64,000 bases of DNA from Aspidapion aeneum (GCA_963576565.1 OY755038.1:177436438-177500437), one strand, 5' to 3'. Numbered from the stretch's first letter, positions 1 to 10,904 are shown. Notes: generated by a model from the letters alone, not told the origin. Numbers and translations are program-made.

Positions 1-1275
1 AACTACAGGAGTGGATAAGACTAAGACATTTGTATAAACACTGTTCTTAAGGCGATTATATATAAAGGATAGACTCGGACACTCAAACCGAAACAAATCA
101 TTGTAGCCGCCCACAAAAATTACATAGTCACTTTTACTGAAATTATTTGTTAGTATATTGATTCTATCTACTACCGCCTCAAGTTTGGCATAAGGCTTAA
201 TTATACTTTGAACTTCATATTTGTCAGTGTCAATCTCCAAATTTAACATCGCTGCTAGTCCCCGGCCCATTTGATCACATACTAATAATACCTTATTTTT
301 TACTATATTTTTCTTAGTCATTCATGATCGAAGATTTCGTGTCGTTTTGATTTTTGTTTGCAGTGAGTTTAGGCCTACTATTGCCTTTATTGCTGATTAT
401 GTTTTTATTTTTATCATCTTTAACTTTATCTTTATCTGTCTTGCCAGGTTTAGATCTCATATTAACGAGTAGTGTTTCATATCTTTTGTTGTCTTCTTCA
501 ATCATTTGAATTGTATCTATCATTTTTCTACTCCCCTGTCTTAAATCTTCTATCTCAGATTTAAGTTTACTTATAAGTAAATCCCTTGTTTCGATGCCAT
601 CTTGATAAACCTTTAGGAGATTTGAGACTTCGTCATTCTTTCAAGACTCTGTTTTCACTAAATTTACATATTCTTCATTATTAATTCTATTTACTTGCTT
701 TAATTTGTCCATTTCTACTTTCATTTCGTCAATGAGCTGTTTATAACCAGCTATTTCCGTTTTTAGTGATGTTTCAACCTTGAGAGCTTCAGATTCAAAA
801 TCGCATGTATTTCGCCGAATCCTTTTCAGATGATTGTCTTTACTCTGAAGTTCCTGATATATAACTTTTTTTTCTTTTCAAAAGTCTCTTTTAACTCATC
901 CATTTGATATTCCAGTTCTAAAATTTTTTCATCTTTTTGGCTGGATTTACTTTCAATGCTCTGCAAGTTTTTCTCCATTGCAGCATGCTCAGCTTCCATT
1001 AGATCTTTGGCTAAATCTATCTTAATCTTATCAGCTTTGATAATGTCTATTTCCTGTCTAAGTTTGGATATATCACTTTTGCACTTATTACATAGAAATA
1101 CTAGTTTTTTACTGGATGAGGCCAAACTATCGCAGTCAGAAGAACCCAGACCAATACAATTTTTGCAAAGTGCACTACTGTAGCAAAAACACATAGTTCC
1201 AAATAGTTCGCTATCCTTATTTGGTCTACGTTTAAAAATGCAAAGAACATCACATGTATTACCCTGAAGGTTCAT
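1..1275 (-). pseudogene. CR1/L2-type LINE ORF1 protein, PHD-like finger + coiled coil + SGNH esterase, broken
   Basis: Reading on the minus strand from the ATG at 1275, the first 65 or so residues hold a Cys-rich block with CxC, CxxC and a final CNKC pair, as in PHD-like fingers. A long Lys/Glu-rich coiled coil follows, then a Lys/Asn-rich linker, and near 230-300 a stretch reading LVCDQMGRG, which fits block I of an SGNH/GDSL hydrolase. Finger, coiled coil and esterase is an ORF1 layout known for CR1/L2-group LINEs. The frame is broken by an indel in an A run near 868-880, an in-frame TGA near 646 and another shift near 314. The esterase runs off the left edge, so the RT part would lie outside. 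Family is inferred from architecture. Confidence 0.6.
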
Positions 1276-2954
1276 TTTGTGTGGCTATTTACTTGAATTT
1301 TAATGTTAAAAAAAAAACTAGAATAGGTATAACACGTTAAAAGGGGTCACAATACTAAAATTGACAGTTAGAAGGTTAGCATTATACTTCACTATTAAAA
1401 GTTAGCAAACAGACATATACAACACATTAAAATTTAAGATGGTTATTAGGAACATAAAGGTCTATCACAGAAATTTTATTGAATAATAGTTTGTTGGACA
1501 TTAGTAAAATGCCATTTTTAAGTTTTTACTTCTTCCACTCGATTCACAATAGAGAGTTTTTTAAGTATGTTCTCAATTTTTGACATATAGTTTTTGTCAC
1601 ATATCTACAGAGTGGCTCAAGTTAAAGGGTATTCCAAACATTTTTTGAATTCTGATGACATGTATACTAATTGCCTATGGAATAGTGTGTTTACTGGGAT
1701 GCGTCAGATGCAGTGAATCTTATGACCCCCACAATTTTTTATGGTAAAAATATCAGGACGGTTTGGCCTTCAACATATCTCAAATTCAGCTCATCTGACG
1801 CATCCCAGTAAACAATGTATTTAGTGTCTCCTCCTTTGGTAAGTGTCTTAGGAAAACATTGAAAAAAATTATATACCTTTTTTTGTTTAATTAAAAATTG
1901 TGTTTTTTTTTTAATAAAAAACATTTTTTTCAAATTTAAAAAAAATGTTTATTTTTAAATTGTGTCATGCCACACACTTTTAAAAGGTCTTTGAAAGACC
2001 AATGTTCATGCATTTCTGATAAGTAGTTTTAGAGATATCCCCATTTTTTCTATACTTATGTAAGAGCAAAATTAGGTAGGTAATTTTATAATTTTCAAAA
2101 ATTAATAACAAAAATACTACTAAACCAAAAATTTTAAAAATTTAGATTTTTAATCTCATGAATAAAATAAGTGTACCCAAAATTATTAAAATTGAAGAGG
2201 GTGTCAGCCAAACCCTGGTTTATTTCATATGAAATGACCCTTTAGCAGAGCACCAAGCTTACAAAAAATATTTTATTTTTCTTAATTGCTCTATAGTTAC
2301 TACTTTAGTACCAACCTTGGTACCATTATATATTATTTAAAAAATGTATGCTGGTCTGCTAGCTTTAAATACTTACAGAAAAGACAAGGAAGATAAAAAT
2401 TGATTGACAAGAAAGTGTTCGTGCAACTTTAATTTTAAATTCAAATTTTGCGCCAAATTCCCGTATTCGGAAAACCCACACAATTTCAATTTGATTGGCA
2501 CAAGCAAAACGCCAGCGCCATCTACGGAAAATGAATCTGCGCAAAAAGGCGTAACCAAAAAAAGATTTCGTCTGTCGTATTCTGTCGAGATCACCACGCA
2601 GCATGGTGATAAATTCTATTAACCAAAAAATCCAATAACATTCTTAGAAAATCAAACTAAACCATTACACAAACAAGTGATTCTAGTGTGGAGCGACTGC
2701 AACGACTGGGCCAGCGAGAGGAGCTCCTCTGGACGACGGAAACAGCTGAAAAGGTGAGTGCCAATCCTCTATATTGTCTTTGTGTGGCTCGGAAAGATTA
2801 ATATTTTTACATCGTCCTTTTAAGGATTTTTGCACCCAGATTTTATAAAACGACCAGCGCGCTACAGTCCCGCAGCTCTACCAACCTCAAAACAACAACA
2901 GAAAGTGATAAAATATTTAATTGCATTCACAGTGTTATAACTGCCCTAGCTTCC
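1276..2954. other. non-coding stretch, no gene recognised
   Basis: AT-rich sequence with long T and A runs. Short overlapping ORFs around 2365-2622 on both strands show no family signature and look like chance. The only clear structure is the inverted repeat listed at 1689-1813. A stretch near 2690-2755 followed by GTGAGT resembles an exon with a donor site, but no protein family is visible. Confidence 0.5.
1689..1813. repeat. 22-bp inverted repeat pair
   Basis: Positions 1689-1710 (core ACTGGGATGCGTCAGATG) are the reverse complement of 1792-1813, separated by about 81 bp. The arms match over 22 bases. Could be the ends of a small MITE or a foldback remnant; no clear target duplication was seen. 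Confidence 0.7.
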
Positions 2955-2958
2955 TAGG

Positions 2959-3168
2959 AGTTATACGACCGACGTCGACCTTACCTGGAATCATCTAGAG
3001 AAACCCGACTACCTCTAAACCTACCGGAGATGAGGAGTTGCATTTCATTTTATTTGTTGTAAACGTTTTTTACCTTGAGTATTCTTAAGTCTATTATTGT
3101 ACTCGCATCAATAAAATATACATTTATTATAAAGCATAAACTCGAAGTGGTTGTTCGATTACTTAATT
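2959..3168 (+). repeat. 5' LTR of errantivirus-like element
   Basis: 210 bp, AGTTA...TAATT termini, polyadenylation signal AATAAA at 3110-3115. Differs from the 3' LTR by one C/T change near the middle. Preceded by TAGG and followed at once by the primer binding site. Confidence 0.93.
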
Positions 3169-3180
3169 GGCGCAGTCAAC
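3168..3180 (+). other. primer binding site
   Basis: The sequence TGGCGCAGTCAAC begins at the last base of the 5' LTR. It resembles the TGGCGCAGT-type sites that 17.6/297-group insect gypsy elements use with a serine tRNA. The tRNA assignment is from memory of that group and was not computed. Confidence 0.6.
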
Positions 3181-3445
3181 GGAGTTCGAAGTTTCAAACG
3201 TATCGCGATCGGCTTATTCGGCTTCAATAACTTTTGGTGATTGGCGATTGGCAGTGTGGATTTTACAAAATTGAAAATCCCAGTCTATCGAAGACCTGTG
3301 AAACACAATCATCGGGAACTAGAACAGCATCGTCTAGTTTCGCAAGGATAAGGACTTTTGTGAGGACAAAATCGCCTAGCAGAACCTTGTTCTTATAGAG
3401 GAATGACCACCTTCGCTGTTTACCTGCTTATGTAAGTTGCAATTT

Positions 3446-4835
3446 ATGTCTGATTCCGACGATCAAGTAGATATAATTGAGTGGCTCAAAAATTTAAGAC
3501 TTGAAACCAACCTCCCTCAAAACTTAAACGCACAAAGTTCTTCATTCAGTAATCCTTCTCAAACATTGCAGGCGCGCGAATCTCCGCAATTCGATTTTTT
3601 GTCAGCTTCTAAAGAAAGCCAGACCTTTCTAACAAATTTGATAAAAAGTGAAAATTCTAAAATGAGTTTTAAACCAGAATATCTCAATTGCGTACCCAAA
3701 TTTGATGGCAATCCGAATGATTTATATAGGTATATCAGTATTTGTGACAAAATTGTAGAAACATTTTTAAATACAACCGACCCGGGATGTTTTCAAAATA
3801 TTTATTTGTTGAACTCGTTAATAGGAGTTAATTGATTCATCGACTTCTTGGGCCGATATTAAAAACACCCTTATTCGAAATTTTGCTGACCAAAGAGACG
3901 ACGTTGCTCTTACAAAAGATCTATGCTCATTAAAACAAGATTCAAATGAAAGTTACACACAATTTTATAACAGAGTTTTACACACTCTTAATTTGCTCTC
4001 CTCGTACATAAACACCCACATAGGCACTGAAGAAAATAGAAAGTCACGAATTGATTTTTGTAAAAACCTTGCACTTAAGACATTTTTGTCAGGTTTAATT
4101 GACACAGATTTGGCACGAGCCATCCGATCCATGAAGCCTCACGATCTAACAACAGCCTTGCAATATGTCACCGATGAAATGAATAGTTCCTATCTGAAAC
4201 AAAACGTGTCATTGCCTCAACCTCCGTTTAATCACATTCAAACGCCCCAAAGATTTTTCTCTCCTAGACCAAGTTCCATACAATCTAATGCTTATGCACC
4301 AAGTCGTTTTTTTAGACAACCGCCGATAACATTTAGGCCTCAGTCTTTTTATCCTCGACCGGCGTACAGACCACAACAAAGATTTGCTACAAATAGTCAA
4401 GTTTTTAGGCCAGAAAACATAGTTCGCTCCCAACAAATTCCCCAAAAAGCCTTACCGCCGCCCACACCTATGTCAATATCTACGCGCAATAGTTCAAAAA
4501 TAACGCCAAATAGCAGCTATTATAAACATAATAACTACCAACCTAGCACTTCACAAATGCAAAAAATGGAAGTGGAAGAAATGTATAATACCGAAGCCAA
4601 CCAACTTTCTCAATATGATCAAACTTTTACAGATCAGTATTACAATGAATATTACCAACAAAACGGTTACTACCCCGAGGATAATCAATTTTGCCTCTCG
4701 GAACGTTTGGATAATTGCCAAATCTTTACATCCGAGTCCAGTGATAATGATTTTTTACTATACAACGCAAACGAGCAAACCGATTTAGATGCCGTAAATT
4801 TTACAGAAGTCCTCAGTCGGGACACCAAACTATAA
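3446..4835 (+). pseudogene. gag: gag of errantivirus-like element, one frameshift
   Basis: The ATG at 3446 opens a Gag of about 460 codons. The N-terminal half includes a capsid-like stretch around FDGNPNDLYRYI. The frame then closes at TGA 3833-3835 and resumes in another frame with IDSSTSWADIKN, so a one-base indel lies near 3820-3833, not in a long homopolymer. The C-terminal part (4200-4450) is rich in Pro, Phe and Arg and lacks CCHC knuckles, as in errantiviral Gags that bind RNA with a basic tail. It ends at TAA 4833-4835, overlapping the pol frame. The protein would form the particle core; this copy is probably defective. Confidence 0.85.
4751..4757 (+). other. probable -1 ribosomal frameshift site between gag and pol
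   Basis: T TTT TTA lies in phase with gag codons TTT (4752) and TTA (4755), the canonical X XXY YYZ slippery arrangement. The pol frame has a TGA at 4748-4750 directly before it and is open from 4751 through the pol ATG at 4859 with no stop. The overlap therefore starts exactly at the heptamer. Inference: Gag-Pol is made by -1 slippage here. Confidence 0.8.
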
Positions 4836-4858
4836 CACCGCAAGAAATACCCTTTAAT

Positions 4859-7800
4859 ATGAATAGCTCCAGTGAGCTACCATACATTATATTTCCGGAA
4901 CACAACCTAAAAATACTAATCGACAGCGGCTCGACAAAGTCATTTTTAGATCCAAATATAACAAAAAAATTGTACCCGAACCATATAAAAAAAGATCCTT
5001 TTGTAGTCTCAACAGTATTTCAAAAGTCCGCTCATCAGTTTAGTGCGCATCTGCCCTGCTCAAAATTATTTAATTTGCCAAAAGCCCAAAATCTAAAATT
5101 TTTTTTGTTTAAATTTCACGATTTTTTTAATGGCCTTATTGGGATTGACAATCTGAAAATTTTGCAAGCTAATCTTGATTTTAACTCTGGAATTCTCGCT
5201 ACACCATATGCAAAGGTCAAGTTACAATTTTATAAAACCAAGTCACAAATAAATAATTGTATTACAATACCACCTCGTGTTCATCAGGTAATAAGAGTAC
5301 CTGTAAACGTAAAAAATGGTGAGATAATTCTCCCATATCAAAAAATACACAATTGCGAAATCCCAGAATGTTTAACCTCAGCTAAAAATGGTTTTGCCTT
5401 GACTACAATCCTAAATAATACATGTGAAAGCGTAACTATGGATTTTTCTTTACCATTTGAAGTAGAAAAATGGAACCGCAAAGAAATTGAAGAAATCAAT
5501 TTTAATAATATTGTTGAAACGCATGAAACAAAATTGGACTTTTCAAAATTTCGTTTAAACCATTTAAATTCGGAGGAAAAAAATCAACTTTTGACACTAA
5601 TAAATAACTTTTCAGATGTGTTTTATCAAGAAAATACGCCACTTACTTTTACTAACAAAATAAAACATAATATACGGACCACCGATGAAATACCAGTCTA
5701 CAAAAAATCGTATCCATTACCTTTTGCTCACAAAAAAGAAGTAGAAAAACAAATGAAACAGTTACTTGATCAAAAAATTATTAGACCCAGCACTTCTCCT
5801 TGGAACTCTCCATTATGGGTGGTCCCAAAAAAGATGGACGCTTCAGGGGAACAACAGTATAGAGCTGTTCTTGACTTCAGGTCATTGAACTCTAAAACTG
5901 TAGATGACCGTTATCCCCTTCCTAACGTCACTTATCTCCTTGATAAACTTGGAAAATGTCAATATTTTTCAACCTTAGATTTGGCAAGTGGGTTTCACCA
6001 AATTGAGATGTCAGAAAAAGATATCGAAAAAACCGCCTTTAGTACAGAAAACGGCCATTTTGAATTTCAGAGAATGCCGTTTGGCTTAAAAAACGCCCCC
6101 GCCACTTTTCAAAGAGTGATGGATAATGTTTTAAGAGGCATCCAGAATGAAATGTGCTTGGTATATCAAGATGATATAATTATTTTTAGTACGTCACTAC
6201 AAGAACACATTGACCGCCTAAGAGCTGTTTTTCAACGGCTGCGTGAATCAAACTTTAAAATACAGTTAAAAAAATCAGAATTTCTAAAGAAAGAAGTCGC
6301 CTATTTAGGCCATGTGGTGACCCCAGATGGAGTAAAACCTAATGAGGATAAAATCCGTTCCATTCTTGATTGGCCACTTCCCTCTACCCAGAAACAGATA
6401 CGCGAATTTCTCGGCCTTCTCGGATATTATAGGCGATTTATACGGGACTTTGCCCGAATCACAAAACCTTTCACTAGATGCTTAAAAAAAGGCGCAAAAA
6501 TTGTCCATAATGAAGAATTTTTAACTTGTTTTGACACATGCAAAAAACTTCTTACAAACGATCCTATATTACAATATCCAGACTTTAGCAAACCATTCAA
6601 CCTGGCCACCGATTCTTCAAGTTTCGCACTAGGTGCAGTACTTTCGCAAGGGCCCATTGGCCAAGACCTTCCCGTTGCATACGCTTCGCGTACCCTTAAT
6701 GACAGTGAGACCAAACTGAGCACAATTGAACGTGAATTATTAGCTATCGTTTGGGCAACCAAATATTTTCGGCCATACCTCTTTGGTCGTCCCTTTTTCA
6801 TTATCACGGACCACAAGCCCCTCCAGTGGCTTCATTCCATAAAAGACCCTTCTTCCAAATTGCTCAGATGGCGTTTAAAGTTAGAAGAATATAGTTATTC
6901 TTTGATCCACAGATCTGGAAAATTAAATTCTAACGCGGACGCACTTTCAAGAATAGAATTACATGTATCAGAGACCGACAATCTGGACCAAATATCACAC
7001 ATCGCACAGGTAGACGCCATGTCAACCCGTTCGACAGGATTTCAGCAACAAGTAGATAAGACCATCACACAGAAAAAAACAGCAAATAGACCAAACCCAA
7101 ATAACGACGATGATATCACTATACATACTAATAACGACGAAGACCCTATCGTGGGGATTCCAATAATAGAAACAGCCGTAAACTATGGGGCCAACCAAAT
7201 AATTTTTTCTAAAGTATTGCACTCTCCTGTAAAACCAAAATTACAAATACTTTTTTCGACAAAAAGAAGGTATTTAGTTCAAATATCACAGAATAATTTT
7301 GAAAATGACATTATCAATTTTATAAAAGAAAATGTTTTGCCGAACAAACTTTATTATTTATATTTCCAGGAACCTGACCTCTATGAACCGTTTTGCGAAG
7401 TCGTCAGAAAGAATTTTAAATATCCTTCATTACGCTTTAAGAAATGTACAATCAAGTTACTAGACGTTACCGAAAAAAATGACATTCCAGAAATTATAAA
7501 AAACTATCATGAAGGAAAAAGCAATCACCGGGGCATTGACGAAACAGAATATAAAATAAAAATAAAATATTACTGGCCAAATCTTAAAAGTTCCGTTCAA
7601 ACATACATAAATCAATGTGAAATTTGCCAGATTAGCAAGTACGAACGACACCCGGGTAAAGTAAAAATGAATATTACCCCCACCCCAACTAAACCTTTTG
7701 AAATCCTATACATCGACACTTATACCGCGGAACATAATAAATTTTTAACAGTAATAGATAGCTTTTCTAAATACGCTCAGGCATACTATCTCAAAACATT

Positions 7801-8509
7801 GACTGCCTCTGATATCGCCGACAAATTATTGACATTTTTCTCACATCACGGTGTACCAAACCTTTTAGTTAATTTTGACAATGGTTCAGAGTTTAAAAAT
7901 AGCGTAATTACTGAACTTTTACTTTTACACAAATTAAAAGTTCACTTTATTTCTCCAAATCACCCTGATTCAAATGGGAGTATTGAACGGTTTCACTCAA
8001 CACTGGCAGAACATATTTGTCTTTTAAATAATCAAGGATTTTCGAAAGAACCTATTACAAATAAAATTTCCTACACGATCCTGGCCTATAACCATACTAT
8101 ACATTCAGTAACAAAAATGAAGCCTATGGACATTGTAAACGGTCATATCTCGTCAGACGACTCTTTCGACCAAAATTTAGACCATATTCTCATGAGTAAC
8201 TATGTTAATGATCATAAAAAAAAATCTAAATTACTGTACTCAAAAATTAACGAAAAACTAGCCCAATTCAAAACGACTTTAATCAATAAATTAAACAAAA
8301 AACGCGATGATCCTATTTTATTTCAACCCAATCAAGAGGTATATATACGTAAACATGAACGGAAAAAACTAGGAAACAAATTCTTAGAACCCACTACAAC
8401 GGTGTCAGTAAACCCAGCAAGTAAAACAATATCAACAAACTCCCATGGAAAAATTCATATGTCTAATTTAAAAAGACCGCTAATTAAAAATAAATATGAC
8501 TTTGGGTAA
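4859..8509 (+). CDS. pol: errantivirus-like Pol polyprotein (protease, RT, RNase H, integrase)
   Basis: Uninterrupted frame of 1216 codons from ATG 4859; the open frame extends back to 4751, so the natural product is probably a Gag-Pol fusion. Domains: aspartic protease DSG with Asp at residue 22; reverse transcriptase around 265-450 with YQDD (Asp 438-439); RNase H around 580-700 with ATDSSS and the HKPLQWL motif; integrase with an HHCC finger (HEGKSNH, then CEIC) and a D,D35E core at Asp953, Asp1007 and Glu1043 as counted from the sequence. These make cDNA and insert it into host DNA. All visible catalytic residues are present. The stop overlaps the env start by 14 bases. Confidence 0.95.
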   Translation: MNSSSELPYIIFPEHNLKILIDSGSTKSFLDPNITKKLYPNHIKKDPFVVSTVFQKSAHQFSAHLPCSKLFNLPKAQNLKFFLFKFHDFFNGLIGIDNLKILQANLDFNSGILATPYAKVKLQFYKTKSQINNCITIPPRVHQVIRVPVNVKNGEIILPYQKIHNCEIPECLTSAKNGFALTTILNNTCESVTMDFSLPFEVEKWNRKEIEEINFNNIVETHETKLDFSKFRLNHLNSEEKNQLLTLINNFSDVFYQENTPLTFTNKIKHNIRTTDEIPVYKKSYPLPFAHKKEVEKQMKQLLDQKIIRPSTSPWNSPLWVVPKKMDASGEQQYRAVLDFRSLNSKTVDDRYPLPNVTYLLDKLGKCQYFSTLDLASGFHQIEMSEKDIEKTAFSTENGHFEFQRMPFGLKNAPATFQRVMDNVLRGIQNEMCLVYQDDIIIFSTSLQEHIDRLRAVFQRLRESNFKIQLKKSEFLKKEVAYLGHVVTPDGVKPNEDKIRSILDWPLPSTQKQIREFLGLLGYYRRFIRDFARITKPFTRCLKKGAKIVHNEEFLTCFDTCKKLLTNDPILQYPDFSKPFNLATDSSSFALGAVLSQGPIGQDLPVAYASRTLNDSETKLSTIERELLAIVWATKYFRPYLFGRPFFIITDHKPLQWLHSIKDPSSKLLRWRLKLEEYSYSLIHRSGKLNSNADALSRIELHVSETDNLDQISHIAQVDAMSTRSTGFQQQVDKTITQKKTANRPNPNNDDDITIHTNNDEDPIVGIPIIETAVNYGANQIIFSKVLHSPVKPKLQILFSTKRRYLVQISQNNFENDIINFIKENVLPNKLYYLYFQEPDLYEPFCEVVRKNFKYPSLRFKKCTIKLLDVTEKNDIPEIIKNYHEGKSNHRGIDETEYKIKIKYYWPNLKSSVQTYINQCEICQISKYERHPGKVKMNITPTPTKPFEILYIDTYTAEHNKFLTVIDSFSKYAQAYYLKTLTASDIADKLLTFFSHHGVPNLLVNFDNGSEFKNSVITELLLLHKLKVHFISPNHPDSNGSIERFHSTLAEHICLLNNQGFSKEPITNKISYTILAYNHTIHSVTKMKPMDIVNGHISSDDSFDQNLDHILMSNYVNDHKKKSKLLYSKINEKLAQFKTTLINKLNKKRDDPILFQPNQEVYIRKHERKKLGNKFLEPTTTVSVNPASKTISTNSHGKIHMSNLKRPLIKNKYDFG

Positions 8510-10286
8510 CTTTTATCTTTGGGTTTTGTATTTCAGGTTCGGCCTTGCTTCGGGTCTTGAGGATGAAATGATTATAAAAAAACTGGATAATAAGCTTGGA
8601 ATAATGCCAGTAAAATTAGGAACTGCAAAAACAGTAGAATATACCTACACTTTAATTCATTACTTTGATTTAGACCCCATACTGTGGGAAACCAATAAAT
8701 TAAACTTAAAAGTAAATAATATCACGACTTTAATAGATAGCCATACTGGATATTCCAACGATACACAGAACTACCTAAAACTTTTAAAAATATTACAAAC
8801 CAGGATCGATACCAAAATATCAGAAATTTTGCCTCATCCCAAACGATTAAGACGTGGGATGATTAACATGTTAGGGTCTGTATTTAAGGCTGTTACAGGC
8901 AATTTGGACGCATCGGATGGCAAGTACTATGAAAAAATGATTCATGAGTTACAAAATAATCAAAAAACATTGTCGACGACAATTTTAAAACAGAATTCCT
9001 TATCGATTAGTGTTATTTCTAAATTTAATCAAACGGTTCAACAAATAATTCAAAATGAAAAATTTTTAGAGTCCAAAATCAATCAGATTGCTTCAATTGT
9101 TAAAAATTCTGGCTACAGAGAAAATTCCCTTTTTATCAAAGATATTTTGCTTCAACTTATAAACTCCTATGAAATTATTCAATCAATCTTGCAAGATGTT
9201 GAAAATTCAATTACATTTTCTAAACTAAAGGTCATGCATCCAAGTATAATAAAGTTATCTGATCTTCACAAAGAATTATTGTCTGTGCAAGAAAAAGTAG
9301 GAGAACAACAAATGTTATTAACTGTTACTCTTCAAAATGTATTTTTTTATGAAAAATTTATCACTTTAGACTGTTTTATTCTAAATAATAAAATTACTTA
9401 TCTCCTACACATTCCAATCACATCTAAAGACATTTTTGACTACTTTCATTTATATCCCGTGCCAATACAATTTGAGAGCAGTTGGTTTAAAGTTGTTTTC
9501 CCGCGGAAAATTTTTTTGATAAAAAACAAATTGCAACATGCATATTATCAAGAACCATGCGCAGAAATAACCAGAAATGAATATATTTGCAAAAAAGAAG
9601 ACTTCAAAAACAGCGAACCCGATAGTCCTTGCGAAATTTCATTAATTGACTCCAGCATGCTCCTAAATCAGCCAACCACTTGCCAGAAAACACAAATTAA
9701 ATTAGCCACACCAATCATTCACCAACTAGAGAAATCAAACCAATGGATATTTGTTCTTCCAAATGAAGAAAACGCTAAAACTTCCTGTCAACATCAAGAA
9801 GAAGTACATACACTTTTGGGAACATACCTTATCAGACTGCCAAACGACTGTCTAATTCAGATCAACCGACAAATTTTTACGAACAACAACAAAACAACAG
9901 CAGCAATAGTTCAGCCGTATATCTTTCCTGACATACAAGATGCACCAACTGTTATACATCCGTTGGACCTATCAAACAGTATAAAAGATATTGACTTAGA
10001 TAGCTTAAACAACCTAAAAAGAGAAATTCGAGAAAACTATCCGCACTTCGAAACATCAAGCATTTATCATGTACCCAGTATATGGACATTACTTGTATAT
10101 GTAATACTTACACTTATATGTTTATACTTAATCTATAAGCGAGTACGGAAATGCAAACAATCAAAAAACACAAATCCAGTTGTAATTCAAATGCAAACTC
10201 CACAAGACAGCATTAACGTAATTCCTTCACAATTAAAACAATGTGAGCAAAAAATTGATCCGGCCAGCATCCACCTGCCCCTGTAA
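8496..10286 (+). CDS. env: errantivirus-like Env, fusion-protein type
   Basis: Intact 596-codon frame from ATG 8496, overlapping the end of pol. A hydrophobic N-terminus (about residues 4-20) can act as signal peptide. A furin-type site RLRR ends at residue 120 and is followed by a Gly-rich hydrophobic segment, the position of a fusion peptide. A long helical region follows, then a Cys-rich ectodomain, a single membrane segment at about 529-549 and a short basic tail. This is the layout of insect errantivirus Env, related to baculovirus F-type fusion proteins. Env would sit in the cell membrane and mediate fusion. Expression is usually from a spliced RNA; candidate sites are discussed in the findings. 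Confidence 0.88.
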   Translation: MTLGNFYLWVLYFRFGLASGLEDEMIIKKLDNKLGIMPVKLGTAKTVEYTYTLIHYFDLDPILWETNKLNLKVNNITTLIDSHTGYSNDTQNYLKLLKILQTRIDTKISEILPHPKRLRRGMINMLGSVFKAVTGNLDASDGKYYEKMIHELQNNQKTLSTTILKQNSLSISVISKFNQTVQQIIQNEKFLESKINQIASIVKNSGYRENSLFIKDILLQLINSYEIIQSILQDVENSITFSKLKVMHPSIIKLSDLHKELLSVQEKVGEQQMLLTVTLQNVFFYEKFITLDCFILNNKITYLLHIPITSKDIFDYFHLYPVPIQFESSWFKVVFPRKIFLIKNKLQHAYYQEPCAEITRNEYICKKEDFKNSEPDSPCEISLIDSSMLLNQPTTCQKTQIKLATPIIHQLEKSNQWIFVLPNEENAKTSCQHQEEVHTLLGTYLIRLPNDCLIQINRQIFTNNNKTTAAIVQPYIFPDIQDAPTVIHPLDLSNSIKDIDLDSLNNLKREIRENYPHFETSSIYHVPSIWTLLVYVILTLICLYLIYKRVRKCKQSKNTNPVVIQMQTPQDSINVIPSQLKQCEQKIDPASIHLPL

Positions 10287-10293
10287 AGTCTAA

Positions 10294-10307
10294 TTTTGGG
10301 GTGGAGG
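10294..10307 (+). other. polypurine tract
   Basis: TTTTGGGGTGGAGG abuts the first base of the 3' LTR (10308), the expected place and composition for the plus-strand primer. Confidence 0.75.
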
Positions 10308-10517
10308 AGTTATACGACCGACGTCGACCTTACCTGGAATCATCTAGAGAAACCCGACTACCTCTAAACCTACCGGAGATGAGGAGTTGCATTTCATTTT
10401 ATTTGTTGTAAATGTTTTTTACCTTGAGTATTCTTAAGTCTATTATTGTACTCGCATCAATAAAATATACATTTATTATAAAGCATAAACTCGAAGTGGT
10501 TGTTCGATTACTTAATT
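10308..10517 (+). repeat. 3' LTR of errantivirus-like element
   Basis: 210 bp, identical to the 5' LTR except for one T in place of C. Followed by TAGG at 10518-10521, the copy of the 4 bases before the 5' LTR. Confidence 0.93.
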
Positions 10518-10904
10518 TAGGTAAAACTTTAAAAAATATATTTATTGCTTGGCTATCTTTAACACAGCACTAACATTAAAAAAAAGTAGGGATGATAAAA
10601 ATGAGGATAAAATTCAATTTACTAATACTACTACTGTTTACTGCATCAGTAAAAAAAAACAAATGCTCCTCTGCTACCTTTAGTTGAGAAATATGAACAG
10701 AAAGACAAGGAAGTAGTAGTAGTGGAGGGGAGACCATTTTTGGACTAGCGACTAGGCACACAGAATGCCCTTTTCACAAAGACAAGGAAGATAAACATTG
10801 GGTAATACAAGGACAGTGATAAAATATTTAATGTTTTTCTTTAACCTAGGGTAGTTCCAACACTGTCTACTCTTAATGGCCTGTGACTTAATATGAGGTG
10901 AGGG

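Larger units (their letters stand above)
2959..10517 (+). mobile_element. Ty3/gypsy errantivirus-like LTR retrotransposon with env, nearly complete
   Basis: The element is bounded by two 210-bp LTRs differing at one position, starting AGTTA and ending TAATT as in gypsy/errantivirus elements. TAGG directly precedes the 5' LTR (2955-2958) and follows the 3' LTR (10518-10521), a 4-bp target duplication. Order: LTR, primer site, gag (one frameshift), pol (intact), env (intact), polypurine tract, LTR. Near-identical LTRs indicate recent insertion. The gag indel means this copy cannot make full Gag unless the indel is a sequencing error. Env type and LTR termini match insect errantiviruses rather than plain gypsy elements. 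Confidence 0.93.

Noticed and set aside
1739..1933. 64-codon minus-strand frame
   Set aside because: Low-complexity Lys/Phe start, overlaps the inverted repeat, no similarity to any family.
2365..2622. Three overlapping small frames on both strands
   Set aside because: Same bases open in several frames, no motif, no splice context.
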